The notes under the pieces: generated by a model | The model's database searches: none | What the model saw: the letters and a program-made list of their open reading frames with translations, nothing else | What the model was told of the DNA's origin: nothing | From: Crocinitomicaceae bacterium | GTDB taxonomy: Bacteria; Bacteroidota; Bacteroidia; Flavobacteriales_D; Crocinitomicaceae | NCBI GenBank assembly: GCA_015662935.1 | Contig: DQTF01000045.1 | Span: 1-16,199, forward strand | Direction of reading: 5' to 3' | DNA length: 16,199 nt | Program-made: the position numbers and the translations under genes | Shown: piece after piece, positions 7,668-14,514 of the stretch | How the letters are laid out: each line of letters begins with the position of its first letter | How positions within the stretch are numbered: position 1 is the first letter of the stretch

Positions 7668-7908
7668 TTAAGCTAGTTTTTTCTCAACTAGATCGTAAAA
7701 ATCGTTGAAGGTGTCAATTTTTGAAGTCCTCTGATGTAGGTTTGAATCCTAAGTTTTCTTCAATAACAACAACTAAGTCAACGTGATCCAAACTGTCTAA
7801 ATCCAAAGTTTTCTGGAGGTTATTATTTCCAGTAATCTCGTCTTTATCTACTTCAAATTCTTCGGATAAGAATCGCTTTGTTGTTGTTTTTATTTCTTCT
7901 CTTGTCAT
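7668..7908 (-). CDS. Acyl carrier protein with an apparent one-base frameshift
   Basis: A short ACP whose Ser39 in LDLDSLDHVDLV is the phosphopantetheine site. As read, the frame stops at 7714 after SEDFKN, giving only 64 residues and no fourth helix. The next frame continues at once with DTFNDFYDLVEKKLA and stops at 7668, exactly the missing ACP C terminus. Dropping one base in the five-T run at 7718-7722 (plus strand) joins the halves into a normal 79-residue ACP. The ATG at 7908 is preferred over an in-frame TTG at 7920. It follows the KS by 21 bases and precedes the acyltransferase. A sequencing error in the homopolymer is likeliest; a real mutation or +1 recoding at AAT-TGA-C is possible. 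Confidence 0.82.
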
Positions 7909-7929
7909 GTTATTGGTCAAATAGTCTTG

Positions 7930-9153
7930 TTATTTTACGAATTTTTTTACAATTAACGAAGAATTTGTTCCTCCAAATCCAAAAGAGTTGGAAAGGAAGG
8001 TATCAATTTTCTTCTCAGTATATTCTGGTACGACGTTGATTTTTTGAGAATCTTCGTCTGGATTTTCAAAATTAATATTGGGTGCTACAAAGTCATTCTG
8101 CATCATCAGCAAAGAATAAGCAACTTCACTTGCCCCTGCCATCCAACATTCGTGTCCTGTCATACTTTTTGTAGAACTTACAGGTACATCAGATCCTAAG
8201 ATAGAATGAATTGCTTGTGCTTCCATTGAGTCTCCAACTGGAGTAGAAGTGGCGTGCGCATTCACATAGTCAATTGTATTTGCAGAAACACCTGCTTGTT
8301 CTAGTGACATTTTCAAAGAACGGTATTGTCCATCAAAATTAGGGTTAGAAATATGATCTCCATTGGATGAAAAACCATAACCTAAAATTTCTCCTAAAAT
8401 TGGTGCACCTCTTTTTTCTGCTGATTCTAGTGATTCGATAATCAATGTGGCAGCACCACCAGAAGGAATTAATCCGTCTCTATTCTTATCGAACGGTCTG
8501 GACGCTTTTGTTGGAGCATCATGACCAACTGAGAATGCACCCAATCCGTCAAAACTTGCCATTGCATAAACATTGATTTCTTGTGTGCCTCCGCAAACTA
8601 CGCGTTCTTGCAATCCTTGCTTGATGAGTAAGTACCCCATTCCAATTGAATGAGAGCCAGATGCACAAGCAGCACTCAATGTGATGTTGATTCCTTTTAA
8701 TTTATAAATCGTGGATAGACTCATGTTGACTGTACAGTTCATATTCTGAAAAATATCTCCACTTCCAATCAGCGTTGTGTCTCCTCGTTCTCTAAGTTTA
8801 TCAATTGTATTAATTACGGCTCCCGCTGTACTGTCATTTCCGAAGATGATTCCTGTTTCATTTTTTTCTAAGAAGTCTATATCCAACTTTGCTTGCTCTA
8901 TTGCTTCCATGGTTGACATGTAGGCAAACATTGCAGGTTGGTGCATTCCTAATCGTTGTCTTCTTGATAAGAAAGGTTTCAAATTCGGATCCTCGACCAT
9001 TCCTGTTAAGCAAGAACGATAACCGATTTCTTCACGCGATTTGTCATAGACGATACCACTTTTTCCAGTACGCAATGATTCTAGTACTTCTTCTTTACCG
9101 TTACCGATGCAAGAATAAAGACCAATACCTGTTATGACAACTCTCCTGTTCAT
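7930..9153 (-). CDS. Beta-ketoacyl-ACP synthase II (FabF type, ApeR-like)
   Basis: A 407-residue intact FabF-type ketosynthase. The nucleophile is Cys163 in LSAACASGS; the catalytic histidines are His300 in NAHATSTP and His334 in STKSMTGHECWMAG, with Lys329. The C-terminal LSNSFGFGGTNSSL loop is complete. It condenses malonyl-ACP with an acyl-ACP or, in this context, possibly with the aryl starter. Its ATG follows the ketoreductase stop with no gap (TAA then ATG at 9151-9156). It is followed by the frameshifted ACP, so ketoreductase, KS and ACP form one block beside the ammonia-lyase. Which of the three active KSs starts the chain cannot be told from sequence alone. Confidence 0.92.
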   Translation of the reverse strand: MNRRVVITGIGLYSCIGNGKEEVLESLRTGKSGIVYDKSREEIGYRSCLTGMVEDPNLKPFLSRRQRLGMHQPAMFAYMSTMEAIEQAKLDIDFLEKNETGIIFGNDSTAGAVINTIDKLRERGDTTLIGSGDIFQNMNCTVNMSLSTIYKLKGINITLSAACASGSHSIGMGYLLIKQGLQERVVCGGTQEINVYAMASFDGLGAFSVGHDAPTKASRPFDKNRDGLIPSGGAATLIIESLESAEKRGAPILGEILGYGFSSNGDHISNPNFDGQYRSLKMSLEQAGVSANTIDYVNAHATSTPVGDSMEAQAIHSILGSDVPVSSTKSMTGHECWMAGASEVAYSLLMMQNDFVAPNINFENPDEDSQKINVVPEYTEKKIDTFLSNSFGFGGTNSSLIVKKFVK

Positions 9154-9885
9154 TTATGCGTAAATTCCTCCGTTGATATTAATAACTTCCCCCGTGATAT
9201 AAGCTGCTTTATCAGAAGCTAAGAAACTCACTAGGTTGGCAACTTCTTCTGGCAAACCAAAACGATTTGCAGGTACCATTCTTTTTAACTCATCCTCATT
9301 CAAGTCGCTTGTCATGTCAGATGCGATAAATCCTGGTGCAACAGCATTAACGGTAATTTTTCTTTTAGCTATTTCTTGAGAAAGTGCTTTTGTTGAAGCA
9401 ATCATTGCTCCTTTGGCAGCAGAATAATTTGTTTGACCAGGTACACCTTTCAGTCCAGAAAGAGAAGCAATGTTTATGATTCTCCCAGAACGATTTCGCA
9501 ACATTTTCTTGATGATTGCTTGTGTGCAATTGTACATTCCTTTCACAGAAACATTCATTACACTATCCCAATCATCTTCTGTCACCCAAGGAAATAAATT
9601 ATCTCTTGTAATTCCAGCGTTGTTAACTAAAACTTCAACATGACTATCAGGGTTATCGTTTTGCCATTTTTCCATTGCTGGAGCAACAGCTGACGAATCT
9701 TCGACGTTGAATTGCATTAGTTCTGCCGTTCCACCATTTTCTTCAATGATTCTTTTGGTTTCATTTGCCGCATCAACATTCGAAGAGAAGTTAATGAGAA
9801 TATGAAGACCGTGGTCCTTTGCTAATTGAATGGCGATTGCTCTACCAATTCCTCTAGACGACCCTGTTACTAATGCACATTTCAT
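9154..9885 (-). CDS. 3-oxoacyl-ACP reductase (FabG-type SDR, ApeQ-like)
   Basis: A 243-residue short-chain dehydrogenase/reductase. It has the cofactor motif TGSSRGIG (7-14), NNAG at 88-91, and the catalytic residues Asn111, Ser141, Tyr154 and Lys158 (YSAAK), followed by the PGFIASDMT loop typical of FabG. FabG reduces 3-oxoacyl-ACP to 3-hydroxyacyl-ACP with NADPH; in a polyene cluster this feeds the dehydratases. The ATG overlaps the ammonia-lyase stop as ATGA (9882-9885), and the KS starts immediately after its own stop. No enoyl reductase is present in the window, which fits a product that keeps its conjugated double bonds. Length and motifs are standard. Confidence 0.93.
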   Translation of the reverse strand: MKCALVTGSSRGIGRAIAIQLAKDHGLHILINFSSNVDAANETKRIIEENGGTAELMQFNVEDSSAVAPAMEKWQNDNPDSHVEVLVNNAGITRDNLFPWVTEDDWDSVMNVSVKGMYNCTQAIIKKMLRNRSGRIINIASLSGLKGVPGQTNYSAAKGAMIASTKALSQEIAKRKITVNAVAPGFIASDMTSDLNEDELKRMVPANRFGLPEEVANLVSFLASDKAAYITGEVININGGIYA

Positions 9886-11411
9886 AGTTCTATATAATTA
9901 GCGCGTAACAAATCCGTTACATTTTTAATATTATCAGATTGTGGTACATCCTCAATAACTGCCGGAGCAACACTTCTAATTAAATCGTATATTTTCTTCG
10001 TTTTAGAAGATAGTCTTTCTTTTTCTCCTTCAGGGAGTAAATCAATTGCTTGACAAACAGCCATCATGTGAATTGCCATTACTTGGAATCCATTTTCAAT
10101 AACATTCTTTGCAATTACAGCACTGTTTGTCCCCATACTCACAATGTCTTGATTATCATTGTTATTTGGGATACTATGAACATACATTGAGTTAGAAAGT
10201 GTTTGACTTTCTGCAGTTGTAGATGTTGCTGTAAATTGCATTCCTTGAATTCCAAAGTTGAATCCTAATTTCTTCAGATTTAAGAATGCTGGAAACTTAC
10301 CGTTAAGGTTCGCATTCATTAAGAAATTTAATTGACGTTCTGCTAACATTGTTAAACGAGTCACAACAATCTTAATCTTATCCATTTCTAATGAAACATA
10401 ATCTCCGTGGAAGTTACCTCCGTGAAAAACATTTTGTTCTTCAACACTGACAATAGGGTTGTCATTCGTAGAATTCAATTCATTCTCAATAACATCTTGA
10501 GCATAATTTAAAGTTTCAAGAACAGGACCTAATATTTGCGGAACACAACGGATAGAGTAGTACTCTTGAATCTTCTTTTTAAATTCAGAACGATTCATTT
10601 CGTCGTTGTCTTTGAATAATTCTTCTCTCTTTCTAATCAATTCACTATCAGAAAGAAAAGAACGCATGTTGGAAGCAATTTCTTGCTGCCCTTTGTGTCT
10701 TTTAACGTTGTTTAAACCAGTAGAGAATGAATCATCAAAAGCTTCCATTACTTCATTGATGATAGATGAAGATGCAATCGACCAATTCAATAAACGTTTC
10801 GCATAAATCAAATTGATAGCACCAATTCCTGTCATACAAGAAGTACCGTTCATTAACCCTAGACCATCTCTTAATTTAACCTCAAGAGGTTCGATGTTTA
10901 ATTCTTTTAAAACATCAGCAGTATCTCTTCGTTCTCCATTGTAAAAACAATGACCTTCTCCGATAAGGTTTAATGCAAGGTGCGCCAATTGAACTAAATC
11001 ACCACTTGCTCCAACACCACCGTGCATAAAAATCTCAGGAGTGATTCTGTGGTTTAGAAATTGAACTAATTTCTCAATAACTCCCATACTGATTCCAGAA
11101 TTGGCCTGTAAGAAGTTGTTGATTCTTGCAATCAATACTGCTCTTGCATATTCTTCTTCTAGAACATTTCCTGTTCCTGTAGAATGACTACGAATAAGGT
11201 TGTATTGCAGTTGGTTCAAATGTTCTTCATCAATTTTGAATTGAGCCATTGGTCCAAATCCAGTATTGATTCCGTATATGATTTTATCACTTGAAAAATC
11301 CTCTAGGAAATGAAAAGATGCATTGATATCATTTGTCAATTTTTCATTTACTGAAAATTTTTCAAATTGAAGAGCGTATTTTTCAAGATCTGATAAGTTA
11401 ATTTTATTCAT
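9882..11411 (-). CDS. Aromatic amino acid ammonia-lyase, probably tyrosine ammonia-lyase
   Basis: A 509-residue member of the HAL/PAL/TAL family. The Ala135-Ser136-Gly137 triad in GGVGASGDLVQLAHLAL forms the MIO prosthetic group, and Tyr46 in IYGINTGFGPMA is the catalytic tyrosine. The selectivity region LQYNLIRSHSTGTG (69-82) and NNNDNQDIVSMGTNSA closely resemble, from memory, the characterised tyrosine ammonia-lyase of Flavobacterium johnsoniae. It would convert tyrosine to 4-coumarate and ammonia in the cytosol, giving the aryl starter of a flexirubin or aryl-polyene. The first MIO-region glycine and the C-terminal domain are intact. Coupled by ATGA to the ketoreductase. Histidine ammonia-lyase is the alternative, but no other histidine-degradation gene is nearby. 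Confidence 0.88.
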   Translation of the reverse strand: MNKINLSDLEKYALQFEKFSVNEKLTNDINASFHFLEDFSSDKIIYGINTGFGPMAQFKIDEEHLNQLQYNLIRSHSTGTGNVLEEEYARAVLIARINNFLQANSGISMGVIEKLVQFLNHRITPEIFMHGGVGASGDLVQLAHLALNLIGEGHCFYNGERRDTADVLKELNIEPLEVKLRDGLGLMNGTSCMTGIGAINLIYAKRLLNWSIASSSIINEVMEAFDDSFSTGLNNVKRHKGQQEIASNMRSFLSDSELIRKREELFKDNDEMNRSEFKKKIQEYYSIRCVPQILGPVLETLNYAQDVIENELNSTNDNPIVSVEEQNVFHGGNFHGDYVSLEMDKIKIVVTRLTMLAERQLNFLMNANLNGKFPAFLNLKKLGFNFGIQGMQFTATSTTAESQTLSNSMYVHSIPNNNDNQDIVSMGTNSAVIAKNVIENGFQVMAIHMMAVCQAIDLLPEGEKERLSSKTKKIYDLIRSVAPAVIEDVPQSDNIKNVTDLLRANYIEL

Positions 11412-11446
11412 ATTTGGTCTGGTCTTATCTAGTCATTTTTAATTAC

Positions 11447-11478
11447 TTGCAAAGTTGCAAAGTTGCAAAATTACAAAA
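11447..11478. repeat. Short tandem repeat, 8-bp unit
   Basis: Three near-identical copies of TTGCAAAG (11447-11470) plus a degenerate fourth (TTACAAAA) lie in the 114-base gap between the methyltransferase and the ammonia-lyase, starting about 36 bases before the lyase ATG. On the minus strand this reads as repeated TTTGCAAC. One copy gives TAATTTTG (11466-11473), which fits the Bacteroidota -7 consensus TAnnTTTG, but no clear -33 TTG sits at the right distance. It may be an internal promoter or a regulator site, or simply slippage. Confidence 0.6.
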
Positions 11479-11490
11479 TATTAGCGTCAT

Positions 11491-11514
11491 TTCTTAGTGA
11501 TTGATGACTAAGAA
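11491..11514. other. Small hairpin after the methyltransferase gene
   Basis: A perfect 8-bp inverted repeat (TTCTTAGT and ACTAAGAA) around an 8-base loop, about 12 bases past the methyltransferase stop. It is AT-rich and not followed by a long U-run on the minus strand, so it would be a weak terminator or an mRNA end-stabilising hairpin at most. Its position between the methyltransferase and the ammonia-lyase suggests the first gene could be partly uncoupled from the rest. Confidence 0.45.
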
Positions 11515-11525
11515 TAGTTAACACC

Positions 11526-12575
11526 TTACTTTAGCTTAATTTCTAATATTGTATGGAAGCTATCTCCGTGAAGATGGTGTTCATCTATGCATTCAAATCC
11601 AGCTTTGTCAACGATATATTTCATTGCAGATGAAGTGTACATTTTGCTGTTACCATTTGCTAAAGCGGTGAAATACAAAGAGGTTGCAACTAAACTGTGC
11701 GTTGCAGCAGGGAATCGTTGGTTGTCAATAAAGGTTTCCATGATAAAGATTCTTGCATCTGCTTTCATGTTCTTTTTAATCTTCAATAAGATTTGCTCAA
11801 TTTCAGCTTCACTAAAGCAATCTAAGAATTGACTCATCCAATAAACATCTGCTCCAGCTGGAATTTCAGAAGTGGTATCTAGTAAATCAATTTCTTGGAA
11901 ATCAACGCGGTCTTTACTTTCTTCAATTTGTCCGATGTTTTCTTTTGCAACTTTAATCTGCACCGGTAAATCAAACATTTTCATTCTTACATCAGGGTTA
12001 TGCTTTGTCGCAGCAATACACCATTTGCCTGTATTTCCTCCGATGTCATAAATCAGTGCAGGATCGTATTTGAAAATTACTTTTAACGCATCGTCAAAAG
12101 AATTATCTGAATAGAAATGGTCAAAATCAAACCACGATGTTTTTATAGGTTCTGGCAAAATAGAAAGACCTTGGTAAATGGTATCCCAATCACCGAGTGT
12201 TTTTAATCCTTCTGCTTTTCCATTAATAATTGATTCTTTGAGGTGAAATAAACCTCGATAACATACATCATGCGTGAAGTATATGTTCACACGAGTCATT
12301 TCATCACGAAGAATGAAGTAACCAATTTTAGTTGCTTTATAAACATCCTCTTCCGCTTGTTCAACTATCTCAGCTGATGCAGCCATTTCTAACAAAACCC
12401 TCACACCATATTCTGATACTTCTGCTTTTGAGGCGATAGCCTTAATAGACATTGGTGCTCTGTTTTCATGCATTACTTCAAGAATTTTTAATTCAAGTAA
12501 GCAATAGGCTGTTTCAAAAACAAAAGGACTAAATGCCAGTTTGTGTGCTTCGTGTAATGCGTCAATAGCTTTCAT
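11526..12575 (-). CDS. SAM-dependent methyltransferase (O-methyltransferase type)
   Basis: A 349-residue methyltransferase of the plant COMT/bacterial polyketide O-methyltransferase type. Residues 1-90 form a dimerisation/winged-helix domain (LLELKILEVMHENRAPMSIK, EVSEYGVRVLLEM). The SAM-binding motif I is YDIGGNTGKW at 176-185, followed by MFDLP at 200-204 and the C-terminal MSQFLDCFSEAEIEQIL block. It would methylate an aromatic hydroxyl or ring position of the pigment, as flexirubins carry methylated phenyl heads. The ATG at 12575 is chosen because an upstream extension to 12686 would run across the probable promoter and add 37 residues with no family match. It is the first gene of the operon. 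Confidence 0.87.
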   Translation of the reverse strand: MKAIDALHEAHKLAFSPFVFETAYCLLELKILEVMHENRAPMSIKAIASKAEVSEYGVRVLLEMAASAEIVEQAEEDVYKATKIGYFILRDEMTRVNIYFTHDVCYRGLFHLKESIINGKAEGLKTLGDWDTIYQGLSILPEPIKTSWFDFDHFYSDNSFDDALKVIFKYDPALIYDIGGNTGKWCIAATKHNPDVRMKMFDLPVQIKVAKENIGQIEESKDRVDFQEIDLLDTTSEIPAGADVYWMSQFLDCFSEAEIEQILLKIKKNMKADARIFIMETFIDNQRFPAATHSLVATSLYFTALANGNSKMYTSSAMKYIVDKAGFECIDEHHLHGDSFHTILEIKLK

Positions 12576-12649
12576 ACAATTCAAATGTGTTTGTTTGTCG
12601 TTGATTCGAAAATAGCTTAGTGGTAAGTTATTTAAGATATCAACGGGTG

Positions 12650-12681
12650 CAAAAATATTAAAAAAAGAGGAGAAGACAAGT
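12650..12681 (-). promoter_or_regulatory. Probable Bacteroidota-type promoter for the pigment operon
   Basis: On the minus strand TATTTTTG (12650-12657) matches the Bacteroidota -7 consensus TAnnTTTG exactly, and ACTTG (12677-12681) supplies a -33-like TTG about 19-20 bases upstream, the expected spacing. It sits just downstream of a strong terminator and about 75 bases before the methyltransferase ATG at 12575, so it is placed to start the operon. The match is by eye; the transcript start is not known. Confidence 0.6.
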
Positions 12682-12687
12682 GTCATT

Positions 12688-12740
12688 ACTTAAAAAGAAA
12701 GCCCTAGCCAATTGATTTGGCTAGGGCTTTCTTTTTAAGT
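12688..12740. terminator. Strong, probably bidirectional intrinsic terminator
   Basis: A perfect 24-bp inverted repeat: arms 12688-12711 and 12717-12740 with a 5-base loop (TTGAT). The GC-rich core AAAGCCCTAGCC sits at the loop side and the outer stem is A-rich on one arm and T-rich on the other, so either strand gives a GC stem followed by a U-rich tract. It begins eight bases after the stop of the 533-residue protein gene on the minus strand and ends before the pigment operon promoter. It therefore isolates the operon from upstream transcription. Confidence 0.9.
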
Positions 12741-12748
12741 CTATTTAT

Positions 12749-14350
12749 TTAGTCTACAATGTTAATTTTAAGCATTACATCTTCTTTCTTTTTTTTGTAA
12801 CACTCAACAGCAAAGGAGCCATTGTCTAGTTCAATTATTCTTCCTGTATTAAATTGATATAAAGCTATACCTTTAGCATCTTTAGTATCAAGAATTGATA
12901 GTTTTTCAGTCTTTCCGGATTCTTTTTCGATTTTAAATCCAGTTAAGAATCCTCCTCTACCATCAACATGAGTTTTTGGATATTTAGTTAAAGGTAATTC
13001 GATGTTTTTTACATTATCAAGAAAAAGAACGTATTGATAATCTTTTTGATTAATTACATGGTACCCCATTCCTCCACGTGGTGCTCCTCCTTTCTGGTTT
13101 TTTGGAAGTTTTTGCATCCAAACTAATTCATTGTCAGCATTAATATGTGCTGCAAGAATTTCCTGATAGTAGTATGTATAAGTTGTTTGACCAGTTTTTG
13201 AGTTGTAATGAGAAACAACATAGTATCTTTCTCCATATATTGTCAATGATCCATCGTCTCCATATTGAATTTCACGAAGAACCATATTAGGCATAGAATA
13301 ATCTTTTTCTCCATCCTTTTTCTCCATTCTACTTTGAGCTCTTTCAGATTTGTAAAGTTTCATTACATCAACAGGTATTTCATAGGTCATTTCGTCTGTT
13401 AATTCCCCCGCGTCATCAAGCTTGTATAAGAATACTCCATCAGTACCACTTTTTGCCTTGTTTCCATAATATCCAGCAATTGTAATACCTCCATTTCTTC
13501 CTTCATAGAAGCCAATGTTTTTTACAAACTTATCTTTCATCTTTATTTTTGTAGAACTTAATGATTGGTCTTCAGCATCAACTCTAATTAACTCCAAGTC
13601 ATAATTCAATCTACCCTTAACAATTTTCTTTGCTGTTTCTGTACGGTAAACCTCGGCAAGAATGTAACTATTCCCTTTTTCATCAATAGTATATCCTACA
13701 TTATTCATTTTCTTTTCAGTGTAAGGCATTTCGATAATTTGTGACCAAACTTCCTCCATGTCCTTTGAATATACATGCATTCCAATTAAATCCTTACTAT
13801 ATGCATCATTCTTAGTTTTAGGTTTCATTCTATATTGAACGATGAATCTATTTCCAGTATAAGAACCGTCAAAGTTGAATTTCCCACCTCCATATCCTGG
13901 AGCTAAAAAACCAAAAGAAAAACCACCAGTGACTTTTCCTTTTACTTTAATTAGCAATCTTTCTTTCCCTGCCCAATTAGCTTTGTCAAAATCAATTTCT
14001 CGAACAAATAATTGTTCAGTATAATTGGCTTTGTCCCATCTTGAAAAGAAAAAATAGATGTGTCCTGCATGCTCAATGTATGATTCAGGAGTAAAACCTT
14101 CCCCTTTTTCTACTATGTTGTGCTTTACTTCGTTTAAATTCTCTCCGCTAAATTTTTGAAAGTGAAACTTACCCCTTCCATATTTTACGGCTAAGACTTC
14201 TCCGTCTTTACTGTAGTAAGATTTAATTCCATCGACCACTTTGTATGGTTTACTTATAGAATAGTTGAATTCTTTGGATAGTTTTACTTGTCCATTTACA
14301 CTAAGAGTTAATAGTGTAAAAGCAGTAATTAATAGTAGTAAATGTTTCAT
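12749..14350 (-). CDS. Secreted protein of unknown function
   Basis: A 533-residue protein that I do not recognise. It has a clear signal peptide (MKHLLLLITAFTLLTLSVNGQ) with a likely cleavage near residues 20-21. The mature part is rich in aromatic and charged residues with alternating short strands, for example GGFSFGFLAPGYGGGKFNFD near 145-165 and repeats of the GxxxIAGYYGNK and DDGSLTIYGERYYVV kind, which suggest a beta-propeller-like repeat protein. No C-terminal sorting domain, lipobox or catalytic motif is visible. It is transcribed alone: the terminator follows at once and the pigment operon has its own promoter. A link to the pigment is therefore unsupported, though it lies between the operon and the exporter. 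Confidence 0.85.
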   Translation of the reverse strand: MKHLLLLITAFTLLTLSVNGQVKLSKEFNYSISKPYKVVDGIKSYYSKDGEVLAVKYGRGKFHFQKFSGENLNEVKHNIVEKGEGFTPESYIEHAGHIYFFFSRWDKANYTEQLFVREIDFDKANWAGKERLLIKVKGKVTGGFSFGFLAPGYGGGKFNFDGSYTGNRFIVQYRMKPKTKNDAYSKDLIGMHVYSKDMEEVWSQIIEMPYTEKKMNNVGYTIDEKGNSYILAEVYRTETAKKIVKGRLNYDLELIRVDAEDQSLSSTKIKMKDKFVKNIGFYEGRNGGITIAGYYGNKAKSGTDGVFLYKLDDAGELTDEMTYEIPVDVMKLYKSERAQSRMEKKDGEKDYSMPNMVLREIQYGDDGSLTIYGERYYVVSHYNSKTGQTTYTYYYQEILAAHINADNELVWMQKLPKNQKGGAPRGGMGYHVINQKDYQYVLFLDNVKNIELPLTKYPKTHVDGRGGFLTGFKIEKESGKTEKLSILDTKDAKGIALYQFNTGRIIELDNGSFAVECYKKKKEDVMLKINIVD

Positions 14351-14458
14351 TTAGTTTGTTTTTTTTATAAAATGTGACGGTAATATACCAATTATTAGTT
14401 AAGAAAAATCTAAATCGCAGTAATCAAACTTTAAGCCAAATAATATGCTCATTTTTTC

Positions 14459-14466
14459 TACTTTTG
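14459..14466 (+). promoter_or_regulatory. Possible -7 promoter element for the exporter gene
   Basis: TACTTTTG on the plus strand matches the Bacteroidota -7 consensus TAnnTTTG. It lies in the divergent gap of 164 bases between the secreted protein gene and the exporter, about 50 bases before the proposed TTG start. No clear TTG -33 box lies 19-21 bases upstream, so the call is weak. No convincing promoter for the divergent minus-strand gene was seen in the same gap. Confidence 0.35.
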
Positions 14467-14514
14467 ACAGAATTATTAAATACAAAGACTAATCTTACTA
14501 TTTTAATTAATCAA

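Noticed and set aside
11447..11478. CRISPR-like repeat array
   Set aside because: The 8-bp units are contiguous without spacers; it is a simple tandem repeat.
12576..12686. N-terminal extension of the methyltransferase from the ATG at 12686
   Set aside because: It would cross the probable promoter and adds residues with no resemblance to the dimerisation domain; the natural start is 12575.
14351..14458. Promoter for the secreted protein gene
   Set aside because: Only imperfect TAnnTTTG matches with wrong spacing were seen, so no site is called.
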